This document shows, one piece after another, positions 33,142 to 42,153 of a stretch of DNA of 64,000 bases (position 1 is its first letter; every line of letters begins with the position of its first letter). Location of the stretch: assembly GCA_900102235.1 (NCBI GenBank), contig FMVL01000010.1, positions 89,616 through 153,615 on the forward strand. The letters are read 5' to 3'. The notes beneath the pieces are model-generated. The model was given only the letters and a program-made list of their open reading frames with translations. It made no database searches and was not told the DNA's origin. Position numbers and translations under genes: made by a program. This DNA comes from Lachnospiraceae bacterium XBB2008. GTDB taxonomy: Bacteria; Bacillota; Clostridia; Lachnospirales; Lachnospiraceae.

Positions 33142-33618
33142 ATGGAGATAAATAGCTTGTATTTCATAAGTAATGAACACTCAGAAAACTTTAATAACGC
33201 CTTGAAAACATTTCACCGTACACCTGCCCCAGGCGATGAATACACAGCTACATTGTATTTGCTGACGGCAGTGGGCTGTGGAAAACCAGGATTCTTAGAG
33301 TCCGTTATTGAGTCATCAGGCGGATTTGGTCCTAACAGTTTCCTTTTGAAAGGAGATATCTTTGAGAAATTCAGCTTTAGTTCAGGCGAGGCTAAGCTCA
33401 TCCGACTGGCGTACCACATATTCTCTTTGACTACACCGACTCTGTGCAAAGACACAACTGAGCGGGATGAGTTTGAACGGTACCTCCCGGTTAATATACT
33501 TAGTGGGTTATCACCAGATTTTTTTAGTGTGGCACTTGAGGGATTGGTGCTCATGTGTGCTCCGTGTACAGGTGACTTTCCGGTCTGTAGAATATATGAA
33601 GAAAATGACCTGTGGTGA
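33142..33618 (+). CDS. DUF6075-like protein
   Basis: 158 residues, start seven bases after GGGAGG. Features: an N-terminal NEHSENFNNALK helix, then YTATLYLLTAVG, FSFSSGEAKLIRLAYHIFSL. The spacing resembles DUF6075, a family of small cytosolic proteins seen mainly in Firmicute mobile elements; function unknown. A terminator follows in the gap before the recombinase gene. Confidence 0.6.
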   Translation: MEINSLYFISNEHSENFNNALKTFHRTPAPGDEYTATLYLLTAVGCGKPGFLESVIESSGGFGPNSFLLKGDIFEKFSFSSGEAKLIRLAYHIFSLTTPTLCKDTTERDEFERYLPVNILSGLSPDFFSVALEGLVLMCAPCTGDFPVCRIYEENDLW

Positions 33619-33782
33619 GTAGTGTAGTGCTAGAACAGAATTTTTTTTGACTTTATGCGGATTGGTAAACAGCTCATCCTTTTTTGTGTCTGAATGTCTT
33701 TGATCCTTTTTTCCTATTTACAAGGATGATGATTAGTCGGTATATACATCCAAGAGTGCTCAAAACTGTTGAGTTGTGATTC

Positions 33783-33816
33783 GGACTTCTGGTCTTTGCC
33801 GGAAGTCCTGTTTTTT
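33783..33816 (+). terminator. rho-independent terminator
   Basis: GGACTTCTGG pairs with CCGGAAGTCC around a short loop, then TGTTTTTT. It separates the upstream small genes from the restriction-modification locus. Confidence 0.8.
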
Positions 33817-33877
33817 GGACTCTTTTAATGGTATCATAGGAGTATCATAACTTGTGTTCATAAACGAGGTACTAAAT

Positions 33878-34519
33878 ATGGGTAAATTGACAGCCGATGA
33901 ACAGAAAGAATATGAACGACTTAAGGCCAGACTGGAGCACCAGCCAACAGTTTATGGATATGCTCGTGTGAGTACACATGCTCAAGCCAAAGATGGTAAC
34001 AGTTTGGAAGCTCAGACAGAAGCATTAAGAGGCGCAGGGGCAATGGAAGTCGTATCAGATGCATATACCGGCACTAAGACCGATCGCCCGGAGCTTAACC
34101 ATTTGTTAGAAAAGATGCAGGAAGGTGACACCATAATGGTCACGAAACTGGATCGTATCGCCAGAAATCTTAAACAGGGAATTGAACTGATTGATGGGTT
34201 GGCAGAACGAGGAATAAAAGTCCATGTACTTAATATGGGCCTAATTGACGATACATCCACCGGCAGGCTGATCCGTAATATAATGCTCTCTTTTGCTGAG
34301 TGGGAACGGGATACCATTATGGAGCGAACCCGGGAGGGCAAGGAGATAGCAAAAACAAAGGAAGGATACAAAGAGGGAAGGCCGCGGAAATATACGGACG
34401 CGCAGATTGATCTGGCCCTTGAGCTCCTTAAAGAGTATTCGTATAAGCAGGTAACGGAAAAAACCGGAATCAGTAGAGCAACTTTGGTTAGAGCAAAGCA
34501 AAAGACTATATCGGTATAA
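33878..34519 (+). CDS. serine recombinase (resolvase/invertase family)
   Basis: 213 residues. Catalytic domain: YGYARVSTHAQ with nucleophile Ser32, then DRPELNHLLEKMQEGD, TKLDRIARN, and SFAEWERDTIMERT. A C-terminal helix-turn-helix (EKTGISRATLVRAK) follows. It is the short DNA-invertase/resolvase type, not a large integrase. It is 27 bases from the first hsdS gene, and a 31-base repeat present at the heads of both hsdS genes begins two bases after its stop. It may therefore rearrange the specificity genes. Confidence 0.88.
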   Translation: MGKLTADEQKEYERLKARLEHQPTVYGYARVSTHAQAKDGNSLEAQTEALRGAGAMEVVSDAYTGTKTDRPELNHLLEKMQEGDTIMVTKLDRIARNLKQGIELIDGLAERGIKVHVLNMGLIDDTSTGRLIRNIMLSFAEWERDTIMERTREGKEIAKTKEGYKEGRPRKYTDAQIDLALELLKEYSYKQVTEKTGISRATLVRAKQKTISV

Positions 34520-34520
34520 G

Positions 34521-34551
34521 CAAATTGAGATTTGTAGGGATGATAGATGGA
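34521..34551 (+). repeat. 31-base direct repeat, copy 1, at head of hsdS 1
   Basis: Identical to 35708-35738. It contains the inverted repeat CAAAT-TGAG-ATTTG, the ribosome binding region and the ATG of hsdS, so exchange between copies keeps the reading frame. Confidence 0.85.
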
Positions 34552-35707
34552 AAATGTAAAGTTAAAAGAACTAGTAGATATATTTTTGGGAGTTACCCAT
34601 ACACCTGAATATGTTTTTGATGGGGTGCCATTCTTATCAGTTAAAGATATTAGTGACGGAGAAATTTCTTTTGATGATTGCAAATATATATCACAAGAAG
34701 AGTATGATTCCTTATCAGAGGGAGCCAAGCCTAAAGTGGGTGATATGCTTTTTTGCAGAGTGGGAACCTTGGGAAAACCAATAATCATTCCTGAAGGAAC
34801 ACCGCTATTTGGATCATTTGTTAGCTTGGGTTACTTAAGAAATAAAGATGCTAGCAGATGCGATATGAATTACTTGCGGTATTGGATGTATTCAAATTCT
34901 TTTTGGCAACAGGTAAATGCAAATGTTAAAGGTGCGTCGCAAGTAAATCTTAATACTGGCTGGTTATCTAAATTTGATGTGGTATTACCAGAGATGGAAC
35001 AGCAGAAATATCGCATTGCCACATTGGATCAGTGCGATATGATTATCCGAAAAAGAAAGCAACAGATTGAAGAATTAGACAACCTCATCAAAGCCCGATT
35101 TGTCGAGCTCTTTGGTGATCAAAAAGATAATCCATATGAGTTTACTGTGGGGACCTTAAAAGATGTAGCGGACATTTATCTTGGACTTACGCATACTCCT
35201 ACTTATGTTGAGAATGGAAGACCATTTCTTTCGGTTAGAGACATTAGTTCAGGGGTTATTGATTTTTCGAATTGCCATTATATCACCGAAGAAGAGTTCA
35301 ATTCCCTGCCTAAAGGAGCAAGGCCTATTACGGGAGATTTGCTGTTTTGTCGGGTGGGGACTATCGGTAAACCAGTTGTTGTGCCCAAAGGGATACCGGA
35401 ATTTGGAAGTTTTGTTAGTATAGGATTTTTAAGAAAGAAAGACAATGTATTAAACGAGTATCTAAAATCGTGGATGGAAGATCCGTTTTTCATGAAACAG
35501 GTTTATGATAATGTGGCGGGAGCATCGCAAATAAACTTAAATACAGGATGGCTTAAGAATTTTAGAATATTAATTCCTCCGATAGAACTTCAAAATCAAT
35601 TTGCTGAGTTTGTTTATCAAGTCGACAAATCAAAAGTTTTCGTTCAGAAAGCTTTAAATGAGGCACAAATGTTATTTGATAGTTTAATGCAGCAGTATTT
35701 TGGGTAA
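34547..35707 (+). CDS. hsdS: type I restriction-modification specificity subunit, first copy
   Basis: 386 residues with two target-recognition domains (TRDs), about 5-145 and 205-345, each followed by a conserved helical spacer. Unusually, TRD1 and TRD2 are homologous to each other by eye at about 60 percent identity (for example THTPEYV.DG.PFLSVKDIS with THTPTYV.NG.PFLSVRDIS), so both halves of the bipartite target should be alike. The protein would guide one HsdM dimer for methylation and the HsdR motor. The conserved segments shared with the next gene are DNA-level repeats. Confidence 0.9.
   Translation: MENVKLKELVDIFLGVTHTPEYVFDGVPFLSVKDISDGEISFDDCKYISQEEYDSLSEGAKPKVGDMLFCRVGTLGKPIIIPEGTPLFGSFVSLGYLRNKDASRCDMNYLRYWMYSNSFWQQVNANVKGASQVNLNTGWLSKFDVVLPEMEQQKYRIATLDQCDMIIRKRKQQIEELDNLIKARFVELFGDQKDNPYEFTVGTLKDVADIYLGLTHTPTYVENGRPFLSVRDISSGVIDFSNCHYITEEEFNSLPKGARPITGDLLFCRVGTIGKPVVVPKGIPEFGSFVSIGFLRKKDNVLNEYLKSWMEDPFFMKQVYDNVAGASQINLNTGWLKNFRILIPPIELQNQFAEFVYQVDKSKVFVQKALNEAQMLFDSLMQQYFG
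35087..35120 (+). repeat. 34-base central repeat in hsdS 1
   Basis: Identical to 36256-36289 in hsdS 2. It encodes part of the spacer helix (IKARFVELFGD) between the two recognition domains. Confidence 0.85.
35621..35638 (+). repeat. C-terminal repeat in hsdS 1
   Basis: GTCGACAAATCAAAAGTT, also at 36787-36804; near-identical sequence continues to the stop codon of both genes. Confidence 0.75.
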
Positions 35708-35738
35708 CAAATTGAGATTTGTAGGGATGATAGATGGA
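35708..35738 (+). repeat. 31-base direct repeat, copy 2, at head of hsdS 2
   Basis: Second identical copy of 34521-34551, starting at the base after the hsdS 1 stop. Confidence 0.85.
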
Positions 35739-36873
35739 GTACACAAAGTTAAAGAATATAAATAATTACAAGAGCGAAAGTATTAATCCTGCAAAAACGC
35801 CGGATACAGTTTTCGAGATGTACAGTGTTCCAATATATGAAACTGGTCATCCTGAATATCTTAAAGGTAATGAAATAGCCTCAAATAAGGCTGTCGTCAA
35901 GAAAAATGACATTCTCCTTTGTAAGATTAACCCAAGGATTAATCGTGTTTGGGTTGTTGGGGATGAATCGGAACATCTTAATATAGCATCTTCTGAGTGG
36001 ATTGTGATCAGAAATGAACAGTATAATCCAGAATATTTGGCGTGGTATTTTAGAACTCCCAAGTTCCAAAAACTTATGACAAGTGAAGTCACTGGTATTG
36101 GTGGTTCATTAACAAGAGCGCAACCAAAGCGCGTTGCAGAATATCCAGTTCCGGTTTTGGATAGAAACAATCAGGATGAAATAGTAAATGTATTGAATAG
36201 GTGCAAGTTTATTATAGAGTCCAGAGAGAAGGAATTATCAAAACTCGACGAACTTATCAAAGCCCGATTTGTCGAGCTCTTTGGTGATCCCATAACAAAT
36301 CCTATGGGATGGAAGAAAGAGGAAACTAATAAGCATATAGATTTATTGTCAGGATACCCTTTTAAGAGCGAGTATTATGTGGAAGAAGGGATAAATATTT
36401 GCGGTGGTCTGATTATTATGCCGCAGAGAATTGAATGGGAGAGTTGTGTTCACTGGCCTGCAGTACAAGGATATGAAGACTATTTGCTTGAAGACGGAGA
36501 TATTGTAATGGCACTTGATCGTCCATGGATTACGGAAGGATTTAAAGTTGCTCGTGTGGATGATAATCATCTGCCAGCATTACTTATCCAGCGAACTGCA
36601 CGTATACGAGGAATAGATATAAATCAGGATTATTTATATTATTGTTTTATAAATGGTGGCTTTGATAAGCATAGTAATGTTACAGGGTCATTAGTCCCGC
36701 ATATATCCGCAAAGGATATAAGAAGTTTTGAGATAATGGTTCCTCCTATAGAACTGCAGGAAGAATTTTCTATATTTATGAAACAGGTCGACAAATCAAA
36801 AGTTGTCGTGCAGAAAGCCTTAAACGAGGCACAATTGTTATTTGATAGTCTTATGCAAGAGTATTTTGGATAA
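35734..36873 (+). CDS. hsdS: type I restriction-modification specificity subunit, second copy
   Basis: 379 residues, two recognition domains (about 5-140 and 190-340) unrelated in sequence to those of the first copy and to each other, joined by the same spacer helix IKARFVELFGD and the same C-terminal helix. The two hsdS genes are in direct orientation, so recombination at the shared segments can delete or build chimeric subunits. This one lies 14 bases before hsdM and is the likelier resident subunit; the first copy could act as a donor cassette. Confidence 0.9.
   Translation: MEYTKLKNINNYKSESINPAKTPDTVFEMYSVPIYETGHPEYLKGNEIASNKAVVKKNDILLCKINPRINRVWVVGDESEHLNIASSEWIVIRNEQYNPEYLAWYFRTPKFQKLMTSEVTGIGGSLTRAQPKRVAEYPVPVLDRNNQDEIVNVLNRCKFIIESREKELSKLDELIKARFVELFGDPITNPMGWKKEETNKHIDLLSGYPFKSEYYVEEGINICGGLIIMPQRIEWESCVHWPAVQGYEDYLLEDGDIVMALDRPWITEGFKVARVDDNHLPALLIQRTARIRGIDINQDYLYYCFINGGFDKHSNVTGSLVPHISAKDIRSFEIMVPPIELQEEFSIFMKQVDKSKVVVQKALNEAQLLFDSLMQEYFG
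36256..36289 (+). repeat. 34-base central repeat in hsdS 2
   Basis: Partner of 35087-35120, in the spacer between recognition domains. Confidence 0.85.
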
Positions 36874-36887
36874 AGGAGATAGAAGAC

Positions 36888-38396
36888 ATGATCACAGGTG
36901 AGATGAAAAACAAGGTTGATTCCATATGGGATACCATCTGGACCGGAGGTATTACCAGTCCGGTTACCGTTATGGAACAGATCACTTATTTGATCTTCAT
37001 AAAGCTGTTAGATGACGAACAGCTTAAAAGAGAGGCTAATGCCAATGCTTTGGGGCTTCTTTTGCAGGATCAGAACAAGATTTTTAAAGATGGGATCTGT
37101 GTCATAAGTGAAGATCCACATGTCGAAACAGAGTATAAAAACCTTAGGTGGAGCGAGTTTCATCATATGAATCCGGATGATATGCTGTCAAATATCCAGA
37201 TGTATGTCTTTCCATTTATAAAGACACTTGGTGCTGATACCGGATCCGCTTTCAGCCGATATATGGAGAATGCCACATTCTTAATTCCTACTGCTAAGGT
37301 TCTGGCCAAAGTGGTTGATGGCATAGACAGCATGGATATGAACAAAAAGGATATCATGGGTGATGTCTATGAGTATCTTCTTGGGAAGATGGCTGCATCC
37401 GGTACGAATGGCCAGTTCAGGACTCCAAGACACATTATTGAGATGATAGAGCAGCTCATGAAGCCGACCTTAAAGGACAGGATCCTTGACCCTGCCATGG
37501 GTAGCGCTGGCTTCCTTCTTGGTGCAGTAAGGTATATCACCGAGCACCAGGGAAATGAGCTTATGAATACAGAAAACAATAAGTATTTTAAGTCCGGTCT
37601 GTTTTCCGGATTTGATACGGACCAGTCGATGCTTCGAATAGGAGCAATGAATATGATGCTCCACGATGTCGATTCTCCCCGGATCCTATATCAGGACTCT
37701 CTTTCAGAAGACAATACCGAACGGGAAGCATATACGCTTATAATGGCTAACCCGCCTTTTAAGGGGAGTGTCTTTGCCGAAGATATCAGTAAGGACCTAC
37801 ATGCCATGTGTAATACGAAGAAAACAGAGCTATTGTTTATAGCACTGTTTATCAAGATGCTTGAGACCGGCGGACGCTGTGCCTCTATAGTTCCTGATGG
37901 TGTCCTTTTTGGTAGCAGTAATGCACATACCTCTATCCGGAAGGAACTTGTAGAAAATCAGCAGCTCGAAGCCGTAATATCAATGCCCTCCGGCGTATTC
38001 AAGCCCTACGCGGGAGTATCCACAGCTATCATCATATTTACCAAGACGAATAGCGGCGGAACCGATAAGGTATGGTTCTATGACATGAAGGCTGATGGAT
38101 TCAGCCTGGATGATAAGAGAACCCCCATAGCCGATAATGACATACCGGACATCATCGAAAGATATAATCACCTGGATAAGGAAGAATCCCGCGAGAGAAC
38201 AGAGCAGTCATTTTTTGTAGAGAAGGAAGAGATTGTAAAGAATGGTTATGATCTTTCCATAAATAAGTATAAGAAGACAGAATATAAGGCTGTTGAATAT
38301 CCTCCGACAAGTGAGATCATAGCGGAGATAGAAAAACTGAATGAACAGATAAACGAAGAAACTGCAGAACTCAAAAAGCTTTTAGGCATAAATTAA
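36888..38396 (+). CDS. hsdM: type I restriction-modification DNA methyltransferase subunit
   Basis: 502 residues. N-terminal HsdM domain (KVDSIWDTIWTGG) to about residue 150, then the N6-adenine methyltransferase core: DPAMGSAGFLLGA near 201-213 and catalytic NPPF near 287-290. It methylates the host target with HsdS and is needed for restriction with HsdR. Starts after AAAGGAGATAGAAGAC, and ends 19 bases before hsdR. Confidence 0.95.
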   Translation: MITGEMKNKVDSIWDTIWTGGITSPVTVMEQITYLIFIKLLDDEQLKREANANALGLLLQDQNKIFKDGICVISEDPHVETEYKNLRWSEFHHMNPDDMLSNIQMYVFPFIKTLGADTGSAFSRYMENATFLIPTAKVLAKVVDGIDSMDMNKKDIMGDVYEYLLGKMAASGTNGQFRTPRHIIEMIEQLMKPTLKDRILDPAMGSAGFLLGAVRYITEHQGNELMNTENNKYFKSGLFSGFDTDQSMLRIGAMNMMLHDVDSPRILYQDSLSEDNTEREAYTLIMANPPFKGSVFAEDISKDLHAMCNTKKTELLFIALFIKMLETGGRCASIVPDGVLFGSSNAHTSIRKELVENQQLEAVISMPSGVFKPYAGVSTAIIIFTKTNSGGTDKVWFYDMKADGFSLDDKRTPIADNDIPDIIERYNHLDKEESRERTEQSFFVEKEEIVKNGYDLSINKYKKTEYKAVEYPPTSEIIAEIEKLNEQINEETAELKKLLGIN

Positions 38397-38415
38397 GTAA
38401 AAACGAGGTGCGGAT

Positions 38416-41400
38416 ATGACTCTGAGTGATCTAAAAAGACAACTGGCAGTAGTCCGGGCAGAAGAAAATTACAGTTTATGTGCAAAAGAATGCCGTAAGC
38501 TTCTTCTTGATGCGATCACATACATATATGAGAAGAACGGAGAGATCGTTCCAAAATCAGCAAAACTGCTGGATATGATCGATGGCAGAGTCATTCTTCA
38601 CTATATCGGAGAAGAAGATGATGAACTTCTTCAGTCACTACATTTTATCCGGATTATAGGTGCAAATGCTGAACATGGCGAAGATGTCAGGAAAAAAGAT
38701 GCCAAGCTTGCGCTGGAGAATATCGTTTACTTCATTGACTACATAGAGAGCGAGGAACGTGGAGAACCCCAGCGCCCGGCAAAGACAAGTTCATTCACTG
38801 AGGCGGAGACACGTCATTTATATATAGACCTTTATCTTAGAGAGGCCGGATGGAAGGTTTTGGAAGAAGAGAACGTAGCTTTACCGACTACAGCAGGAGT
38901 TGAGATCCGGGTTGAGGGTATGCCCAACAACTCTCAGGAAGGCTTCTGTGATTATGTCTTATATGGAAGAGACGGGAATCCACTTGCGATAGTGGAGGCA
39001 AAGAAAACCTCGGTTGATGCAGATAAAGGAAAAGCACAGGTTAAGCTGTATGCTGACTGTATGGAAAGAAAGTATGGATACCGACCGATTCAGTACTATA
39101 CTAACGGCTATCAGACAAGGATCATTGATGAGATTTATGCCGATAACAGGAAGTTGATGGCGTTTCATACGATCCAGGATCTTGAACTGTTGATCAAGAG
39201 ACGTTCCAGACCTCAGATCACGGATATGCAGGTCGATCCGCAGATAACGGATAGGGCATACCAGCAGATGGCTATCACCAAGGTATGCGAGCGATTAAAT
39301 TCCAAACGACGCCGTGCGTTACTGGTCATGGCGACCGGAACGGGTAAGACCAGGGTTGCAGCGTCCCTTGTCGATGTGCTTTCGCGGGAAAAGAATGGAT
39401 GGGTTAAAAATGTTTTGTTCTTAGCTGACAGGATAACGCTCGTTCATCAGGCAAAACAGGCATTTGAGAAGTTTCTCCCCAATATGACCATATGCGAACT
39501 GTCTGCTAAAGGCGGGGAAAGAGACTATGATGCACGATTGATGTTCTGTACTTATCAGACCATGATCGAATACATAGATGCAGAAGATAAACGGTTCTCT
39601 ACCGGTCGATTTGATCTGATAATAACGGACGAATCACATCGTTCCATTTTTAACAGATATGGTGCCATCTTCAAGTACTTTGACAGCTTTCTTGTAGGTC
39701 TTACAGCTACCCCTAAGAGAGAAGTCGGACCCAACACCTATAGGATATTTGATTGTGAGCAGGATGAGCCCACATATGCATATTCTATGGAGGAAGCTAT
39801 TCATGATGCATATCTTGTGGGATATGAAGTCTACAACAAGTCTTCATCCATACTAAAAGAGGGAATCAAGTACAAAGACCTGACGGATGAGCAGAAGGAA
39901 CAGTTCGACGAATACTTTGATGATGAAGATCCTGATGATGAAACTGTAATATCCGGAGGCAAGATCTTTAAGGAATTATATAACGAAGATACCTGTAAGA
40001 AAGTCCTTCAGGACCTTATGACCACCGGAATTCGTACTGATGACGGAGAGTTCATCGGAAAAACGATCATTTTTGCTTATAACCATAGACATGCACAGAT
40101 GATCGTAGACTGCTTTAAGGAACTGTATACGGAAAATGTTACGGATGATACATGCCAGCTTGTAGATTATTCCGTGAACTATGCCCAAGACCTTGTTGAG
40201 AAGTTTAAGGCAAACCCGGAATTCAGGATAGCTGTATCTGTAGATATGCTCGATACCGGTGTTGATGTACCGGAAGTTGTTAACCTTGTATTCTTTAAGC
40301 CCGTCAGATCACGTATCAAGTTCATCCAGATGATTGGACGAGGCACCAGGACCTGTGAAGACCTGTTTGGCCCGGGTAGAAACAAGCAGAAGTTCTTGAT
40401 ATATGACTATTGCGGTGTATTTGAATACTTTGACGAGCATCCGGACGGATCCCCGGGATCAGAAGTATATTCCTTATCTCAGAGACTGTTCGATACAAAA
40501 CTTGATCTGCTTATAGTTCTTCAGAGAATAGATTATCAGCTTGATCCGGTATATCGGGCATATTATGACGAGGTGAAGAATGATCTGATATCTGAAGTGG
40601 TTAAGATAAAGGGACACAGCAAGCGTATTCAGGTACGAGAGCAGATGTCCTATGTCGATAAATATGTAGACATCAATACCTGGGTTTCTTTGTCACAGAC
40701 AGAGGTTAAGGAAATAAAGAAGCATATCACTCCACTGATCGATGGTGGATTAAAAGGAACTCCGGAAACAGTATCCTTTGATATATGCATGTATAGGATT
40801 CAGAAATCTATTTTGAATATCCACAGTGTAGCAGAAGCCGCATCTGATGTTAAGCGGGTTCGTATGATATGCAAGTTCCTTATAAATAAGCGTTCATCAG
40901 TTTCTCAGGTCATTAATAAGGCTGAACTATTGATGAAACTTATGGGTGAGCCATATTGGGACGATGCAAAGGCCCTTGAAGTCGAAGAGAACCGGAAACA
41001 GATACGGGATCTTATGCCACTCACCCGTGTAGAGAATAAGAAGATTCCGATAGATATCCCGGATCTTATTACAGATTCTGACAAGCAGATCGAAGGAACA
41101 AGCTATGATATCCGTACATATACTGAGAAGGTCATAGATTATCTTGCTGAAAACTCGGATAATCCGGTAATAACAAAGATCTATAACCTCGAACCTCTTA
41201 CAAATGATGATATGGAGCAGCTTGAGAAAATACTCTGGAATGAACTTGGTACAGAGGAAGATTATCAGAAAGCTACGCATATTCAGAATCTGGCAGCATT
41301 TGTGAGAAGCCTGAAAGGTATAAACCAGACTGTAGTGAACCAGAAGTTCGGAGAATACATCTCCGGAACACAGTTTAACTCACGTCAGCAGGAATTCATC

Positions 41401-41565
41401 AAACTGATCATAGAATATGTCCGCCAGAATGGAGATATCGAGCTTGCCGTTATCGTAAATGCTGAGCCGTTTATCAGTTTCGGCGTCACGGAGACATTTG
41501 GCGAAAGAATTGACATTGTTAAGCGAGTGGTCAGTACTTTACATGATTGCATAGCGGTAGCTTGA
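38416..41565 (+). CDS. hsdR: type I restriction enzyme motor and nuclease subunit
   Basis: 1049 residues. An N-terminal DUF4145 domain (1-110) precedes the endonuclease domain, whose EAK (in AIVEAKKTS near residue 195) and upstream DYVLYG form a PD-(D/E)XK site. The SF2 helicase motor follows: Walker A ATGTGKTR near 307, DESH near 404, and IGRGTRT motif VI near 640. The C-terminal helical domain contacts the methylase. It cuts unmodified DNA after translocation. Intact and complete, so the system is probably functional. Confidence 0.95.
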   Translation: MTLSDLKRQLAVVRAEENYSLCAKECRKLLLDAITYIYEKNGEIVPKSAKLLDMIDGRVILHYIGEEDDELLQSLHFIRIIGANAEHGEDVRKKDAKLALENIVYFIDYIESEERGEPQRPAKTSSFTEAETRHLYIDLYLREAGWKVLEEENVALPTTAGVEIRVEGMPNNSQEGFCDYVLYGRDGNPLAIVEAKKTSVDADKGKAQVKLYADCMERKYGYRPIQYYTNGYQTRIIDEIYADNRKLMAFHTIQDLELLIKRRSRPQITDMQVDPQITDRAYQQMAITKVCERLNSKRRRALLVMATGTGKTRVAASLVDVLSREKNGWVKNVLFLADRITLVHQAKQAFEKFLPNMTICELSAKGGERDYDARLMFCTYQTMIEYIDAEDKRFSTGRFDLIITDESHRSIFNRYGAIFKYFDSFLVGLTATPKREVGPNTYRIFDCEQDEPTYAYSMEEAIHDAYLVGYEVYNKSSSILKEGIKYKDLTDEQKEQFDEYFDDEDPDDETVISGGKIFKELYNEDTCKKVLQDLMTTGIRTDDGEFIGKTIIFAYNHRHAQMIVDCFKELYTENVTDDTCQLVDYSVNYAQDLVEKFKANPEFRIAVSVDMLDTGVDVPEVVNLVFFKPVRSRIKFIQMIGRGTRTCEDLFGPGRNKQKFLIYDYCGVFEYFDEHPDGSPGSEVYSLSQRLFDTKLDLLIVLQRIDYQLDPVYRAYYDEVKNDLISEVVKIKGHSKRIQVREQMSYVDKYVDINTWVSLSQTEVKEIKKHITPLIDGGLKGTPETVSFDICMYRIQKSILNIHSVAEAASDVKRVRMICKFLINKRSSVSQVINKAELLMKLMGEPYWDDAKALEVEENRKQIRDLMPLTRVENKKIPIDIPDLITDSDKQIEGTSYDIRTYTEKVIDYLAENSDNPVITKIYNLEPLTNDDMEQLEKILWNELGTEEDYQKATHIQNLAAFVRSLKGINQTVVNQKFGEYISGTQFNSRQQEFIKLIIEYVRQNGDIELAVIVNAEPFISFGVTETFGERIDIVKRVVSTLHDCIAVA

Positions 41566-41666
41566 TGTAATGATTCTGAATACAAACATGCGTTGATTCG
41601 ATTATGATGTAAGTTTTGTTATTTCTGGATGAGATATGTATATAAGTTGGAGACGGGGGATTGGTA

Positions 41667-42143
41667 ATGTCTATTATTTGGGGAATCATACTGTTTTTCC
41701 TAGTAGTTGGTCTTGCATTTATCGGTGGCATCTGGTTATCTGCAATACTTGGAGTATTTCTCCTTTTTCGAGCGAGGAAAGATTATCGTAAATTCGCAAA
41801 ATCTTGCACCTTTACTCCCACTCCCGTTGGTTGTCCAGCATGTGGAAGTAAAAATATTCAAGTTCAGAATATAATGACTGGATCAAATACTTCTGCTTAC
41901 ACTTTCACGAAAGGGCTTTTAAAGGGAAGCACTACTGCGAGAACACACAACAGCTATGAGAAAAGAGGTTATTGTACAAACTGCGGCAATGACTATTTAA
42001 TCATTACGGCAGATGCTCTTCGAAATTTGAAAGCTTCTCTATATAAAAGATATAGATTTGATCTTATTTGGGGAATTATTCTTACCAGTATCGGCGGAAT
42101 AGGAATCATATATTTGATTATTACTGCGGCCACGAACACCTGA
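41667..42143 (+). CDS. small membrane protein with a zinc ribbon
   Basis: 158 residues: an N-terminal membrane helix pair (residues 1-35), a cytosolic zinc ribbon with CPACGSKN and CTNCGNDY, and a C-terminal helix. Function unknown; the zinc ribbon may sense or bind a ligand. The ATG at 41667 is preferred to the TTG at 41661. It starts the unit with the next gene, ten bases away. Confidence 0.6.
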   Translation: MSIIWGIILFFLVVGLAFIGGIWLSAILGVFLLFRARKDYRKFAKSCTFTPTPVGCPACGSKNIQVQNIMTGSNTSAYTFTKGLLKGSTTARTHNSYEKRGYCTNCGNDYLIITADALRNLKASLYKRYRFDLIWGIILTSIGGIGIIYLIITAATNT

Positions 42144-42153
42144 AGGAGACATC

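Noticed and set aside
33854-33877. Upstream start for the recombinase
   Set aside because: The ATG at 33878 has the better signal, and the extra residues (MFINEVLN) are not typical of the family.
34012-34788. A 258-residue open frame on the minus strand across the recombinase and hsdS
   Set aside because: It lies entirely opposite well-supported genes and has a composition typical of an antisense shadow; no motif.
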